Positions 16,597-24,982 of a stretch of 34,219 nucleotides of DNA are shown piece by piece. The DNA lies in contig JAZQHC010000030.1 of NCBI GenBank assembly GCA_045540335.1, positions 1-34,219 of the forward strand, written 5' to 3'. The stretch is from RGIG7213 sp045540335. Lineage in GTDB: Bacteria > Bacillota > Clostridia > Oscillospirales > CAG-272. Positions within the stretch are counted from its first letter, which is position 1; each line of letters opens with the position of its first letter. A model generated the notes under the pieces. It was given only the letters and a program-made list of their open reading frames with translations, did not search any database and was not told where the DNA came from. A program made the position numbers and the translations under genes.

Positions 16597-18066
16597 CTAA
16601 TTTAAAATATATAATTTTAGAGCATATTCTTCTTCAAGCTCTATTTCTTTATATCCATTTTCTTTAACAAAATTAAAAATAAACTCCTTATTTGAAAAAT
16701 CAGGGCACACCACAATGGCCTTCGGCATACTGCTTTGTACATCTGAAATAAATTCTTTCATAAACTCATCATTTACATCACAAATGGGGCTTTGATATGC
16801 ATATTTTGACGGAGAAAATCTGTCACAAAGATTGTATATAAGTGCATAGTTGCCGCAAACAACGATTTCGTCTTCTTGTGTCGTATTATCAGATATAACT
16901 GAACACAAATCTAGTGTTTTGGGACTTATAGTAGTATCATATCTTGCAGGGTACGCCAAAACGGCCGTGCGTGCCATAACTATCCACATAGGTAAAACAA
17001 CCAGTGATAATACTACAATTGTAACGACAGATACGATAGCATGCTTTACTTGGGAAACACAATCAACAAGATCGTCTATACAAGTAAACGGATATACCAT
17101 AAGCGGTACTAATATCATGCCGTAATGTAAATACCCACGTCCTGACATACAAATCGTTACCAAAGTAAAAAGTATGGCTATGATATAAGCTGCATCAAAA
17201 AGATTTCTTTTTTTGTAAAAGGAAAATGAAACCAGCATTATGGATATTAACACGAATGGGTCATTTAAAAACATAACAAAAACCGATACTCGGTTTATCA
17301 TTGTAGCACCGGTGTACATGAAGTTAAAAACAAAGTAGCAATCAATAAAATTGATAAACGCACCGTTCGCAACAAGCCATATTACAATTGGCAATACAAT
17401 AACAGACGCACCTATTAAAAAAAATAAAATAAATCTCGGCAAATCGCTAAACTGCTTTTTCAAGAAACTATGTATTAAAACTGCCAAGCAAAAAACGATC
17501 CATACAGCTATCATATTTATACGCAACATACAAACTATTGCAAACAATGCACCACATATAGCCAATCTTAAATTACTTATTTTTCCATTCAAAAAATAGT
17601 CTGCGAAAATATACAAAGCACCGGAAATACAAGGTAATGCATACTCTTCTGTAAAATTGCCCAATACGAAATATTGTTGCAAAGTTCCCAAAACGGTAAA
17701 AACAATAACAGAAGAAAACAACCTACTACATTTCAAACGAGCTATCTTATACAAAATAAGAGAGGTTATGAACAAGTTAATAAGTTCTACAAACCATATA
17801 CCATGCCACTCATGAATCAGCAAACCAATCACGTTAAGAAAATATATCACAGGCCCTTTATGATCAAATACGTCTGTGTAAGGCATTTTTCCTTCCAACA
17901 TAAGACGTGCTACATACTTAAAAACGCTGGAATCTATATCAACATACCCCTTTCCCCATAAATGATTTTGGCTTTGGAACATGAATATAAAAGAAATAAC
18001 GAAAAGAAATGCAACAATAAAAACTTGTTTTAGAGAAATAGATTTAATGCTTTTCATTAAGTTCAT
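16597..18066 (-). CDS. Membrane glycosyltransferase (PMT/ArnT-like, GT-C fold)
   Basis: Product of 489 aa, with roughly ten transmembrane helices across residues 15-370 and a C-terminal extracytoplasmic domain of ~100 residues. The first external loop has GYVDIDSSVFKYVARL followed by PYTDVFDHKGPVIYF; an acidic residue in this loop is the catalytic signature of GT-C enzymes that use lipid-phosphate-linked sugars. Specificity cannot be told; an arabinose, mannose or galactose donor is possible. It overlaps the preceding GT2 gene by 23 bases (start 18066 or ATG 18057) and is followed at once by glf. The GT2 may make its polyprenyl-phosphate sugar donor. Codon use is AT-richer than in the flanking metabolic genes. 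Confidence 0.75.
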   Translation of the reverse strand: MNLMKSIKSISLKQVFIVAFLFVISFIFMFQSQNHLWGKGYVDIDSSVFKYVARLMLEGKMPYTDVFDHKGPVIYFLNVIGLLIHEWHGIWFVELINLFITSLILYKIARLKCSRLFSSVIVFTVLGTLQQYFVLGNFTEEYALPCISGALYIFADYFLNGKISNLRLAICGALFAIVCMLRINMIAVWIVFCLAVLIHSFLKKQFSDLPRFILFFLIGASVIVLPIVIWLVANGAFINFIDCYFVFNFMYTGATMINRVSVFVMFLNDPFVLISIMLVSFSFYKKRNLFDAAYIIAILFTLVTICMSGRGYLHYGMILVPLMVYPFTCIDDLVDCVSQVKHAIVSVVTIVVLSLVVLPMWIVMARTAVLAYPARYDTTISPKTLDLCSVISDNTTQEDEIVVCGNYALIYNLCDRFSPSKYAYQSPICDVNDEFMKEFISDVQSSMPKAIVVCPDFSNKEFIFNFVKENGYKEIELEEEYALKLYILN

Positions 18067-18781
18067 AACTTTTCATAGCTTGTCGGATATTTTTAAAATC
18101 CTTAACGGCTTTTACCCCTATCTTACATATTTTCTTTATGTTTATTGAATTTTTCCCACCTTGTCTGGGTTTAAAAGTAATCGGTATAAATACTAATTTA
18201 TCATCAAAATATTTAAAACAAGTAGTCAAAATAACGTTAGGTAGATTATAATCATCTGGCATAATTGGAAGATATTTATCAACACAGTCTGTCCGCATAA
18301 GCCGAAACGGTGCATTTGAATCAGGAATTTTAACGCCATAAAAAATTCTTAACATAAAGCACAGAACTTTTTCGACGAAAATTCGGGATAATCCGTCTTT
18401 TCTATCAGTCCTATTTCCGATTATTGCATCATTTTTTTCCCTTTTATTCCAAAATTCATGAAATTCATCAGGGGAAGTTTGACCGTCAGAATCTGTTTGG
18501 AAAATATAATCTGCTTTTTCTTTTATGGCATATCTATATCCATACAAAAGTGTAGCCCCGTGTCCGCCATTTGGCTTGGTCAAAGGTAAAAGAAGGGGGC
18601 GCTTTTCAGATAATTTAATTAATAATTCATATGTGTTATCTTTGCTGCCATCGTCAATAACCACCATTCGAGACTTTCCTTCACCATTATATTTTTCCAC
18701 AATAGGATACCAATCCTCTACTAACTTTTCTACATTAGCGGATTCGTTATACGCCGGCACTACGATATACAAAACATCCAT
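18044..18781 (-). CDS. Family 2 glycosyltransferase (polyprenyl-phosphate sugar synthase-like)
   Basis: Product of 245 aa. The GT-A fold starts with YIVVPAYNESANVEKLV. VVIDDGSKDNTYELL holds the nucleotide-binding Asp, and IFQTDSDGQTSPDEFHEFW holds the DxD-like metal site. This layout is that of dolichol/undecaprenyl-phosphate mannose or glucose synthases, and no transmembrane tail is present. The ATG at 18781 has AAGGAG 8 bases upstream. A GTG 9 bases earlier is a weaker start. It heads the three-gene operon with the GT-C enzyme and glf, so the product is probably a lipid-linked sugar used by the membrane transferase. Confidence 0.85.
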   Translation of the reverse strand: MDVLYIVVPAYNESANVEKLVEDWYPIVEKYNGEGKSRMVVIDDGSKDNTYELLIKLSEKRPLLLPLTKPNGGHGATLLYGYRYAIKEKADYIFQTDSDGQTSPDEFHEFWNKREKNDAIIGNRTDRKDGLSRIFVEKVLCFMLRIFYGVKIPDSNAPFRLMRTDCVDKYLPIMPDDYNLPNVILTTCFKYFDDKLVFIPITFKPRQGGKNSINIKKICKIGVKAVKDFKNIRQAMKSYELNEKH

Positions 18782-18998
18782 AACACACACTCCTTATATA
18801 ATGTGAATATTTTTTTAATTTTACCATACAACAATAAACATTGTGTGGACAATAGATTTATGTTTCAAAAACAATCATCCATAAATTATTAACTTTTATA
18901 TTAGCTATATTTGTAGAACAAGTCTTTAATTTCGATAAATTATTTCCTTGTTTCTTCGTTGTATCGTTTTGTTTTTTTAAATAATTAAATATTTCCTA
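18782..18998. other. AT-rich intergenic region, no gene seen
   Basis: This stretch separates the divergent GT2 and pcrA genes. It is very AT-rich and has no ORF with a ribosome-binding site, no RNA gene and no clear repeat. It must hold the promoter of the glycosyltransferase operon, but no convincing -35/-10 pair on the minus strand was found. Confidence 0.6.
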
Positions 18999-19027
18999 TT
19001 GAATTTTTCTTTGTGTTATGGTAAAAT
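18999..19027 (+). promoter_or_regulatory. Promoter of pcrA
   Basis: TTGAAT (18999-19004), 17-bp spacer, TAAAAT (19022-19027) preceded by TGG, an extended -10 element. The leader to the ATG at 19096 is about 62 bases. Confidence 0.75.
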
Positions 19028-19095
19028 AAATTTGATTTATTGTACCGTTTGATATACGTATTATAAAACATTCGGTCAACTTGGAGGGTTTATTG

Positions 19096-21492
19096 ATGAA
19101 CACAACCATCAGCAGGCAGGATATTTCTGCCCTGAAACAAAAAGCGTTTGCAAAGCTTTATTCTTCATTGAACGACGTACAGCGCAAAGCCGTATGCCAT
19201 ACTATGGGGCCTTTGCTTGTACTTGCCGGTGCAGGTACGGGTAAGACCACCGTTCTTGTAAACAGAATAGCTCATATAATGTCTTTCGGATGTGCCTGTG
19301 AGGTTGATGACATTCCTTCCTCTGTAACTACGGAAGATATCGAAAAGCTCAGAAACTACGCTTTATTAAGCAACGAAGAATTGCGCGCGCTTCTGCGCCG
19401 TTTTGCGGTTAGCCCTTGCCGCGGATACAACATGCTTGCCATCACGTTTACAAACAAAGCTGCAAATGAAATGAAGGTGCGCTTAACCAATATTCTCGGT
19501 GAAGAAGCAGAGGATATGTGGGTGGGCACGTTTCACTCTATCTGTGTTCGCATACTTCGTGCGCACGCCGACAAATTAGGATTTACGCGGTCTTTTACGA
19601 TATACGACGCAGACGACAGCAAGCGTTTGATAACGCAATGCATGAAGCAGCTTAATATTGACGATAAGATGATAGCGCCGCGATACGCGCAAAACGTTAT
19701 CAGCCGCGCGAAGGACGAATTGAAATCCCCCGATAGCTTTACCGCTACTGTAAGCGCATCCAAGGATCCGCGTACGGCAAGCGTTGCCACCGTTTACGAA
19801 TTATATCAGCACACCTTGAAAGAAAACAACGCAATGGATTTTGACGATCTTATATTCAATACGGTTGCTTTGCTTTCTTCCGACAGCGAGGTTCGCAGAT
19901 ACTATACAAACAAGTTCAAATACATATCCGTAGATGAATACCAAGATACAAATGTTGCGCAATTTGCCCTTACGCAAATGCTTTCTTCCCAACACGGAAA
20001 TATAATGGCTGTTGGCGACGACGACCAAAGTATTTATAAATTCAGGGGCGCGACGATTAAAAACATTCTTCAATTTGATTCGGCTTTTCCCAATGCCGTT
20101 ATAATCAAGCTGGAACAAAACTATCGTTCTACCGCCAACATTCTTGCGGCGGCAAACTCGGTAATACGCAACAATGTTGCAAGGCGCGGAAAAGAATTGT
20201 GGACAGATGCGCCCGACGGCGCAAAGGTACGTATCAAACGCGTTCTTACCCAAAACGACGAAGCAAAATTTATTATAAACACGATAAGAGATCTCGTTAA
20301 CAAGCAAAACATAAAATTTTCCGACTGTGCGATTTTGTACAGAATAAACGCACAATCAAACGCACTTGAAAATATGTTTGCAAAAAGCGGAATACCGTAT
20401 AGGATACTTGGCGGACTTCGATTCTATGAAAGAAAAGAAATCAAGGATATGCTTGCGTATTTAACGGTTATCAATAATCCGCGCGACGATCTTCGTTTAA
20501 AGCGCATTATTAACGAGCCAAAGCGTAAAATAGGTGATTCTACCATAAGCGCGCTTGAAGCCATTGCAACAGATCATTCCACTTCTATATTTGACGTTAT
20601 GGCAAGGTGTGATGAATTTCCGACGCTTTCAAAGGTTTCCGCAAAGCTTTCAAGCTTTACAAGCATTATTATGCAGCTTCAAGCCATTGCACAATCGCAG
20701 CCGCTTGAAGAATTATTTGAGCCCTTAATGCAGCTTACCGGCTACCGCGACATGCTTCTTTCTTCAGGTCTTGAAGAAGACAAAGACAGAATAAAGAATA
20801 TTGAAGAGCTTTTCTCTAACATAAAAGCCTACTGCGAGGAAAATGAAAACCCGTCTTTGGATGGCTTTTTGCAGGAAATATCCCTTATAGCAGACGTTGA
20901 TAACTACGACCAAAACACGGATGCGGTCGTTATGATGACTATACACAGTGCAAAGGGCCTTGAATTTCCCGTTGTATTTCTTCCCGGCATGGAAGACGGT
21001 ATATTTCCGGGTATGTCTTCCTTAATAGACGCGGCAGAGCTGGAAGAAGAACGCCGCCTTGCATACGTTGCAATGACGCGTGCGAAAAAAATGCTGTACA
21101 TGATCCATACTGACGAGCGCATGCTGTACGGTAAAACACAACGCAATCCCAAAAGCACGTTTATCGGCGAAATACCCGATACTTATGCCGAAACTGACGT
21201 TGTAAAGCGCCCGACAATACAAGTATCGGAAAGTGAATCTCCCCAGCCGAGGCGCAGAAGCATTATATCCTCACAGCTTACAAATGATGCAGATAAGATA
21301 ACGTCCGTAGGCAAATCGGTAGGATATGAACGTTTTGTTGCAGGCGACCGCGTAAGGCACATGATATTCGGCATGGGTATTATCCAATCAGTAACAGAGA
21401 TGGGGGCTGACATGCTTTATGAAGTTGTATTTGACAACGTTGGCACAAAAAAATTGATGGCGACGTACGCAAAGCTTCACAAGGTTGATTGA
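19096..21492 (+). CDS. pcrA: UvrD/PcrA-family ATP-dependent DNA helicase
   Basis: Product of 798 aa. This superfamily 1 3'-5' helicase is used in repair and in clearing replication blocks. Motifs: Q motif LNDVQRKAV (25-33), Walker A GAGTGKTT (45-52), Ia TFTNKAANEM, Walker B VDEYQDTN (D280-E281), III GDDDQSIYKFRGA, IV LEQNYRST, V/VI TIHSAKGLEFPVVFLPG and EERRLAYVAMTRAKK. The C-terminal KOW/Tudor-like tail (GDRVRHMIFGMGII...) is that of PcrA. Start ATG 19096 has GGAGGG 7 bases upstream. Between Walker A and motif Ia there is an insert of about 40 residues (roughly 63-109) absent from the B. subtilis/Geobacillus type. It stands alone with its own promoter and terminator. Confidence 0.95.
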   Translation: MNTTISRQDISALKQKAFAKLYSSLNDVQRKAVCHTMGPLLVLAGAGTGKTTVLVNRIAHIMSFGCACEVDDIPSSVTTEDIEKLRNYALLSNEELRALLRRFAVSPCRGYNMLAITFTNKAANEMKVRLTNILGEEAEDMWVGTFHSICVRILRAHADKLGFTRSFTIYDADDSKRLITQCMKQLNIDDKMIAPRYAQNVISRAKDELKSPDSFTATVSASKDPRTASVATVYELYQHTLKENNAMDFDDLIFNTVALLSSDSEVRRYYTNKFKYISVDEYQDTNVAQFALTQMLSSQHGNIMAVGDDDQSIYKFRGATIKNILQFDSAFPNAVIIKLEQNYRSTANILAAANSVIRNNVARRGKELWTDAPDGAKVRIKRVLTQNDEAKFIINTIRDLVNKQNIKFSDCAILYRINAQSNALENMFAKSGIPYRILGGLRFYERKEIKDMLAYLTVINNPRDDLRLKRIINEPKRKIGDSTISALEAIATDHSTSIFDVMARCDEFPTLSKVSAKLSSFTSIIMQLQAIAQSQPLEELFEPLMQLTGYRDMLLSSGLEEDKDRIKNIEELFSNIKAYCEENENPSLDGFLQEISLIADVDNYDQNTDAVVMMTIHSAKGLEFPVVFLPGMEDGIFPGMSSLIDAAELEEERRLAYVAMTRAKKMLYMIHTDERMLYGKTQRNPKSTFIGEIPDTYAETDVVKRPTIQVSESESPQPRRRSIISSQLTNDADKITSVGKSVGYERFVAGDRVRHMIFGMGIIQSVTEMGADMLYEVVFDNVGTKKLMATYAKLHKVD

Positions 21493-21506
21493 TACGTTAT
21501 AAAAAC

Positions 21507-21543
21507 AAAGGAGAAATTCGGATATTTTCCGAACTTCTCCTTT
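21507..21543. terminator. Bidirectional terminator between pcrA and the SulP gene
   Basis: A stem AAAGGAGAA/TTCTCCTTT continues through TTCGGA/TCCGAA around a TATT loop with one mismatch and is followed by T-rich DNA on the plus side. It lies between the stops of two convergent genes. Confidence 0.85.
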
Positions 21544-21560
21544 TCTTATTTTGCTTTATA

Positions 21561-23201
21561 TTATCGCACCGATTCCAAGGCGCTGCTTACAGCCTGGGAT
21601 ATGTGCGGTTCAAAATTTTCTTTTCCTACCAATTGCACCAAGCCTGATTTTTCCATTGCTTTATACGGTTGCGGATTAACGTGTGAAAATATTATATTGA
21701 CGCCGTTATTTTTTAATTTACGGCACAGACCTTCAAGCGCATTCAGTGCTGTTGCATCAATAGCAGTTACGCTTTGCATGCGCAATATTATACATTTCGT
21801 ATCATCTTTTGCGGCTATACGCGAAATTATTTCAGATGCACCGAAGAACAACGGCCCGCTTATTTCATAAACGTTGACCGATTCGGGAAGAGCCGTTAAA
21901 GCAGATGCTTCGCTTTCTTCGCTGTTTTTCCACATTTGAATGTTTGAAACATCACTCATTCTTTTCATAAAAAGCACGCACGCCAAAACGATACCTACAC
22001 CGATAGCAACTACAAGATCGAACACCACCGTAAGCACGAATGTAAGAACCAAAACGAGAATATCGCTTTTCGGTGCGGTTTTCACAAGGCGCACAAAAGG
22101 ACGCCACTGGCACATATTATATGCCACCCCGAACAAAACCGAAGCAATAACGGGCATAGGTATCAAAGCCGCATAAGGCATAAGCAACAGTAAAATAAGC
22201 AATAAAACTGCCGCGTGCACCATACCCGCTATCGGTGTTTTGCCGCCGCTTTTTATATTTGCCGCCGTTCTTGCTATTGCACCCGTTGCGGGAATACCGC
22301 CAAACAATGCCGAGCCTATATTACCTATTCCTTGTGCTACAAGCTCTGCATTGGAATTGTGCTTACTGTTAGTCATTCCGTCTGCCACAACACAAGACAA
22401 AAGCGATTCTATTGCCGCAAGTATCGCAATGGTGAAGGCATCGGGCAATACGTTTTTTATCAAATCAAGATCAAACGAAGGTGCTTTAAAGGTTGGCAAT
22501 TTACTGCTTACCTCATAAAGATCTCCTATCGTGTTTACTTTAAGATCAAAAACGGCTACCGCAAAAGACCCAACCAAAACTGCAACTAAAGAAGCCGGCA
22601 TTTTATTAAGATACTTTATTTTCGGCCAAAAAACCACTATCAATAAGCTTATACAGCCGATAAGTACTGCGTACGGGTTTATCGTTTTTATATTGGCAAA
22701 AAACGCCTCTGCCTTTTCGATAGTTTCAATCGGCGATTCATTATTTGAATACGATATACCGAAAAAGTCCTTCCATTGCCCTATAAATATCGTAACCGCA
22801 ATACCTGCCGTAAATCCCGTTGTGATAGTATATGGTATGTATTTAATAAACGCCCCCATATGGAACAATCCCATAAGTACAAGTATTATACCTGCCATTA
22901 CGGTAGCGGCTATCAGCCCTTCCATACTATTTTCGGCAACGATGCCTGCAACGATCGTTGCAAACGCCGCCGTCGGCCCCGCGATCTGCACGCGGCTTCC
23001 GCCTAAGAAGGAAATCAAAAATCCTGCAACGATGGCTGTATAAAGCCCTTCTTCAGGCCCTACCCCCGATGCCAACGCAAGCGCGATAGAAAGCGGAAGC
23101 GCAATTATCGCAACTATTATGCCCGAAACAACGTCGGACACAAACTGTTTTTTCGTGTACCCTTTAAAGCAATCGAAGATTGCGGGTTTTATTTTATTCA
23201 T
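21561..23201 (-). CDS. SulP-family anion transporter with STAS domain
   Basis: Product of 546 aa. The N-terminal membrane part has many helices (for example VVSGIIVAIIALPLSIALAL and VQIAGPTAAFATIVAGIVAE), containing the SulP segments GLYTAIVAGFLISFLGGSRVQIAGPTAAF and QGIGNIGSALFGGIPATGAIARTAANI. The last ~110 residues form a STAS domain (VNVYEISGPLFFGASE...VTAIDATALNAL). Bacterial SulP proteins carry sulfate, bicarbonate or dicarboxylates, and the substrate here is undecided. ATG 23201 is chosen over longer starts because GGAGAAATGTT precedes it and a typical amphipathic N-terminus follows. It is monocistronic and divergent from the aminotransferase. Confidence 0.9.
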   Translation of the reverse strand: MNKIKPAIFDCFKGYTKKQFVSDVVSGIIVAIIALPLSIALALASGVGPEEGLYTAIVAGFLISFLGGSRVQIAGPTAAFATIVAGIVAENSMEGLIAATVMAGIILVLMGLFHMGAFIKYIPYTITTGFTAGIAVTIFIGQWKDFFGISYSNNESPIETIEKAEAFFANIKTINPYAVLIGCISLLIVVFWPKIKYLNKMPASLVAVLVGSFAVAVFDLKVNTIGDLYEVSSKLPTFKAPSFDLDLIKNVLPDAFTIAILAAIESLLSCVVADGMTNSKHNSNAELVAQGIGNIGSALFGGIPATGAIARTAANIKSGGKTPIAGMVHAAVLLLILLLLMPYAALIPMPVIASVLFGVAYNMCQWRPFVRLVKTAPKSDILVLVLTFVLTVVFDLVVAIGVGIVLACVLFMKRMSDVSNIQMWKNSEESEASALTALPESVNVYEISGPLFFGASEIISRIAAKDDTKCIILRMQSVTAIDATALNALEGLCRKLKNNGVNIIFSHVNPQPYKAMEKSGLVQLVGKENFEPHISQAVSSALESVR

Positions 23202-23259
23202 AACATTTCTCCGTTGAGGGCATATATTATACTTTATTTTTGCACCCTGCAAGTTTGAT

Positions 23260-23288
23260 ATTCTACCACAGTTTTTCTTGTATTTCAA
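23260..23288 (-). promoter_or_regulatory. Promoter of the SulP gene
   Basis: Minus strand: TTGAAA (23283-23288), 17-bp spacer, TAGAAT (23260-23265) with an upstream TGG (extended -10). A second TATAAT-like box lies nearer the gene at about 23229, but its best -35 has only 15-bp spacing. Confidence 0.65.
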
Positions 23289-23328
23289 TACTTTTTACCC
23301 ATTTTTATTACTTTTTTCATTTGAGGTA

Positions 23329-23357
23329 TTGCAAAATCAACTTGCATGATGTATAAT
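23329..23357 (+). promoter_or_regulatory. Promoter of the aspartate aminotransferase gene
   Basis: TTGCAA (23329-23334), 17-bp spacer, TATAAT (23352-23357). Predicted start near 23364, about 50 bases before the ATG. Confidence 0.8.
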
Positions 23358-23412
23358 ATCTTGATAATAAAAATCAGTCTTTAAACTTATCCAGCGAAAG
23401 AAAGGGTATTTT

Positions 23413-24705
23413 ATGAAAAAATACGAACAGATGTCGCAAAGCGAGGCTTTGGCAGAATACAAAGCCGTATTAAGCGAATATGAAGAGATAAAATCAAAAA
23501 AGCTTTCTCTTGACATGTCAAGGGGAAAGCCCAATACAGAGCAGCTTGATCTTACCGAATCGCTTCTCGGTGTTTTGCACAGCAGCGCGCAATGCACCAC
23601 CTCTAACGGTACGGATTGCAGAAACTACGGCTTGCTTTTCGGTTTACCCGAAGCCAGAGATCTTTTTTCGGAATTGCTTGGTATCCCTGCTGACAATATT
23701 ATTTTGGGTGGAAACTCCAGCTTGAATATGATGTACGATACCATGGCAAGGGCAATGCTTTACGGTGTTTACGGGTCTGATTGCCCGTGGTGCCGCTTGC
23801 CCGAGGTTAAGTTTTTGTGCCCTTCCCCCGGATATGACAGGCATTTTACAATATGCGAATCTTTGGGTATCAAAATGATAACCGTAGATATGACAAGCAC
23901 GGGCCCCGATATGGACACGGTTGAAAAGCTCGTTGCCAACGATGATTCCATAAAGGGTATCTGGTGTGTGCCCAAGTATTCTAATCCCGACGGCGTTACG
24001 TATTCCGACGAAACCGTTCGCCGCTTTGCAAATCTTAAAACCGCGGCAAAGGATTTCAGAATATTCTGGGATAATGCATATGCAGTGCACGATATTGAAG
24101 ACGAAGGCGATAAGCTTCTTAACTTGTTTGAGCTTGTTAAAGGTACTGAAAACGAAGATAAGCTGTTTTATTTCTTCTCTACTTCCAAAATATCCTTTCC
24201 CGGAAGCGGCGTTGCCCTTATGGCTGTAAGCGAAAACAACCGCGAACAGATAAAAAAAATAATGCAGGTTCAAACCATTGGTTCTGACAAGATAAATCAG
24301 CTTCGCCACGTGCGCTATTTTAAAAATGCCGAAGGCGTGCTTGACCATATGAAACTTCACAGCAGACATATAAAGCCCAAGTTCCAAATTGTACTTAACA
24401 CTCTGCAAGACGAATTGCAGCCCTTGGGAATTGCTTCGTGGTTTGCACCGAAAGGCGGATATTTTATCAGCCTTAACACCCTTAACGGCCTTGCACAAGA
24501 AACGTACAGACTTGCAAAGGAAGCAGGCGTAACCCTTACAAAGGCAGGATCTACGTATCCTTACGGTATAGACCCTAACGATAGAAACCTGCGTTTAGCG
24601 CCTACTTACCCCTCAAACGAGGAATTAAGTCTTGCAATACATATAGTTTGCCTTTGCGTAAAGTTGGCGTATTTTAACAAATACCGCCCAGAAATTGCGC
24701 AATGA
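23413..24705 (+). CDS. Aminotransferase of the PF12897 (class Ic aspartate aminotransferase) type
   Basis: Product of 430 aa, a PLP fold-type I enzyme. The N-terminus LSLDMSRGKPNTEQLDL and the loop GGNSSLNMMYDTMARAML are characteristic of the subgroup described as class Ic aspartate aminotransferases (older databases call it MocR-like or alanine-glyoxylate aminotransferase). The PLP lysine is K259 in FSTSKISFPGSG, with the usual WDNAYAVHD (Asp/Tyr contacting PLP) and the substrate-carboxylate Arg near NLRLAPTYP. The start has AAAGGG upstream. Aspartate made here would also feed NadB further downstream, although the genes have separate promoters. Family confidence is high; the exact amino-acid pair is an inference. 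Confidence 0.88.
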   Translation: MKKYEQMSQSEALAEYKAVLSEYEEIKSKKLSLDMSRGKPNTEQLDLTESLLGVLHSSAQCTTSNGTDCRNYGLLFGLPEARDLFSELLGIPADNIILGGNSSLNMMYDTMARAMLYGVYGSDCPWCRLPEVKFLCPSPGYDRHFTICESLGIKMITVDMTSTGPDMDTVEKLVANDDSIKGIWCVPKYSNPDGVTYSDETVRRFANLKTAAKDFRIFWDNAYAVHDIEDEGDKLLNLFELVKGTENEDKLFYFFSTSKISFPGSGVALMAVSENNREQIKKIMQVQTIGSDKINQLRHVRYFKNAEGVLDHMKLHSRHIKPKFQIVLNTLQDELQPLGIASWFAPKGGYFISLNTLNGLAQETYRLAKEAGVTLTKAGSTYPYGIDPNDRNLRLAPTYPSNEELSLAIHIVCLCVKLAYFNKYRPEIAQ

Positions 24706-24723
24706 ATTATTAAATAGTAAACA

Positions 24724-24776
24724 AACGGTTAAATAACGCATTAACCGTTGACAAAACGCATACTGTATGATATAAT
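24724..24776 (+). promoter_or_regulatory. Consensus promoter with a palindrome abutting the -35 box
   Basis: TTGACA (24748-24753), exact 17-bp spacer, TATAAT (24771-24776): a full consensus. A perfect 9-bp inverted repeat AACGGTTAA/TTAACCGTT (24724-24732 and 24741-24749, 8-base gap) ends inside the -35 box and lacks a following T run, so an operator is more likely than a terminator. Predicted start near 24783. Confidence 0.8.
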
Positions 24777-24812
24777 CTATCAAAATATTTGTATAAGGAT
24801 TTTTTATTTAAC

Positions 24813-24857
24813 ATGGACTCGATCGAAGGCGATTGTAACAGTATTAAGACAATGTAA
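24813..24857 (+). CDS. Possible leader peptide (14 codons)
   Basis: ATG to TAA encodes MDSIEGDCNSIKTM in the leader of the CorC-like gene. AAGGA lies about 13 bases upstream, farther than optimal. Its stop codon is 5 bases before a terminator stem, so a ribosome pausing there would cover the stem's left arm. This arrangement suggests translation-linked attenuation, and the N-terminal acidic residues recall Mg-sensing leader peptides, but this is speculative. A chance ORF of this size is quite possible. Confidence 0.3.
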   Translation: MDSIEGDCNSIKTM

Positions 24858-24862
24858 TATTC

Positions 24863-24907
24863 AGGCATTCCTGCCGCAACAAACGTTGTGGGCAGGTGTG
24901 CCTTTTT
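24863..24907 (+). terminator. Terminator inside the leader of the CorC-like gene
   Basis: A long interrupted stem AGGCA/TGCCT, CCTGCC/GGCAGG, CAAC/GTTG (24863-24880 with 24885-24903, AAAC loop) is followed by five T. Together with the promoter at 24748-24776 it defines either an attenuated leader or an independent RNA of about 125 bases. Confidence 0.75.
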
Positions 24908-24982
24908 GCGTTTGTTTTATCAGTATAAAAATTCCTTTTCAATCAAAAAAACAAATAATAAAAGAAAGGTTTGGTATTTTTT

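Noticed and set aside
19801..20355. Long antisense frame inside pcrA (184 codons)
   Set aside because: It runs entirely opposite conserved helicase motifs, has no ribosome-binding site and encodes a Cys/Val-rich product with no domain features.
23644..24498. Antisense frame of 284 codons inside the aminotransferase gene
   Set aside because: The sense frame has full catalytic motifs and a good start; the antisense frame reflects codon composition, not a gene.
24783..24970. Known Mg or Mn riboswitch (M-box, yybP-ykoY) in the CorC-like leader
   Set aside because: I could not find the conserved core sequences of these classes as I remember them; covariance search would be needed to exclude divergent forms.
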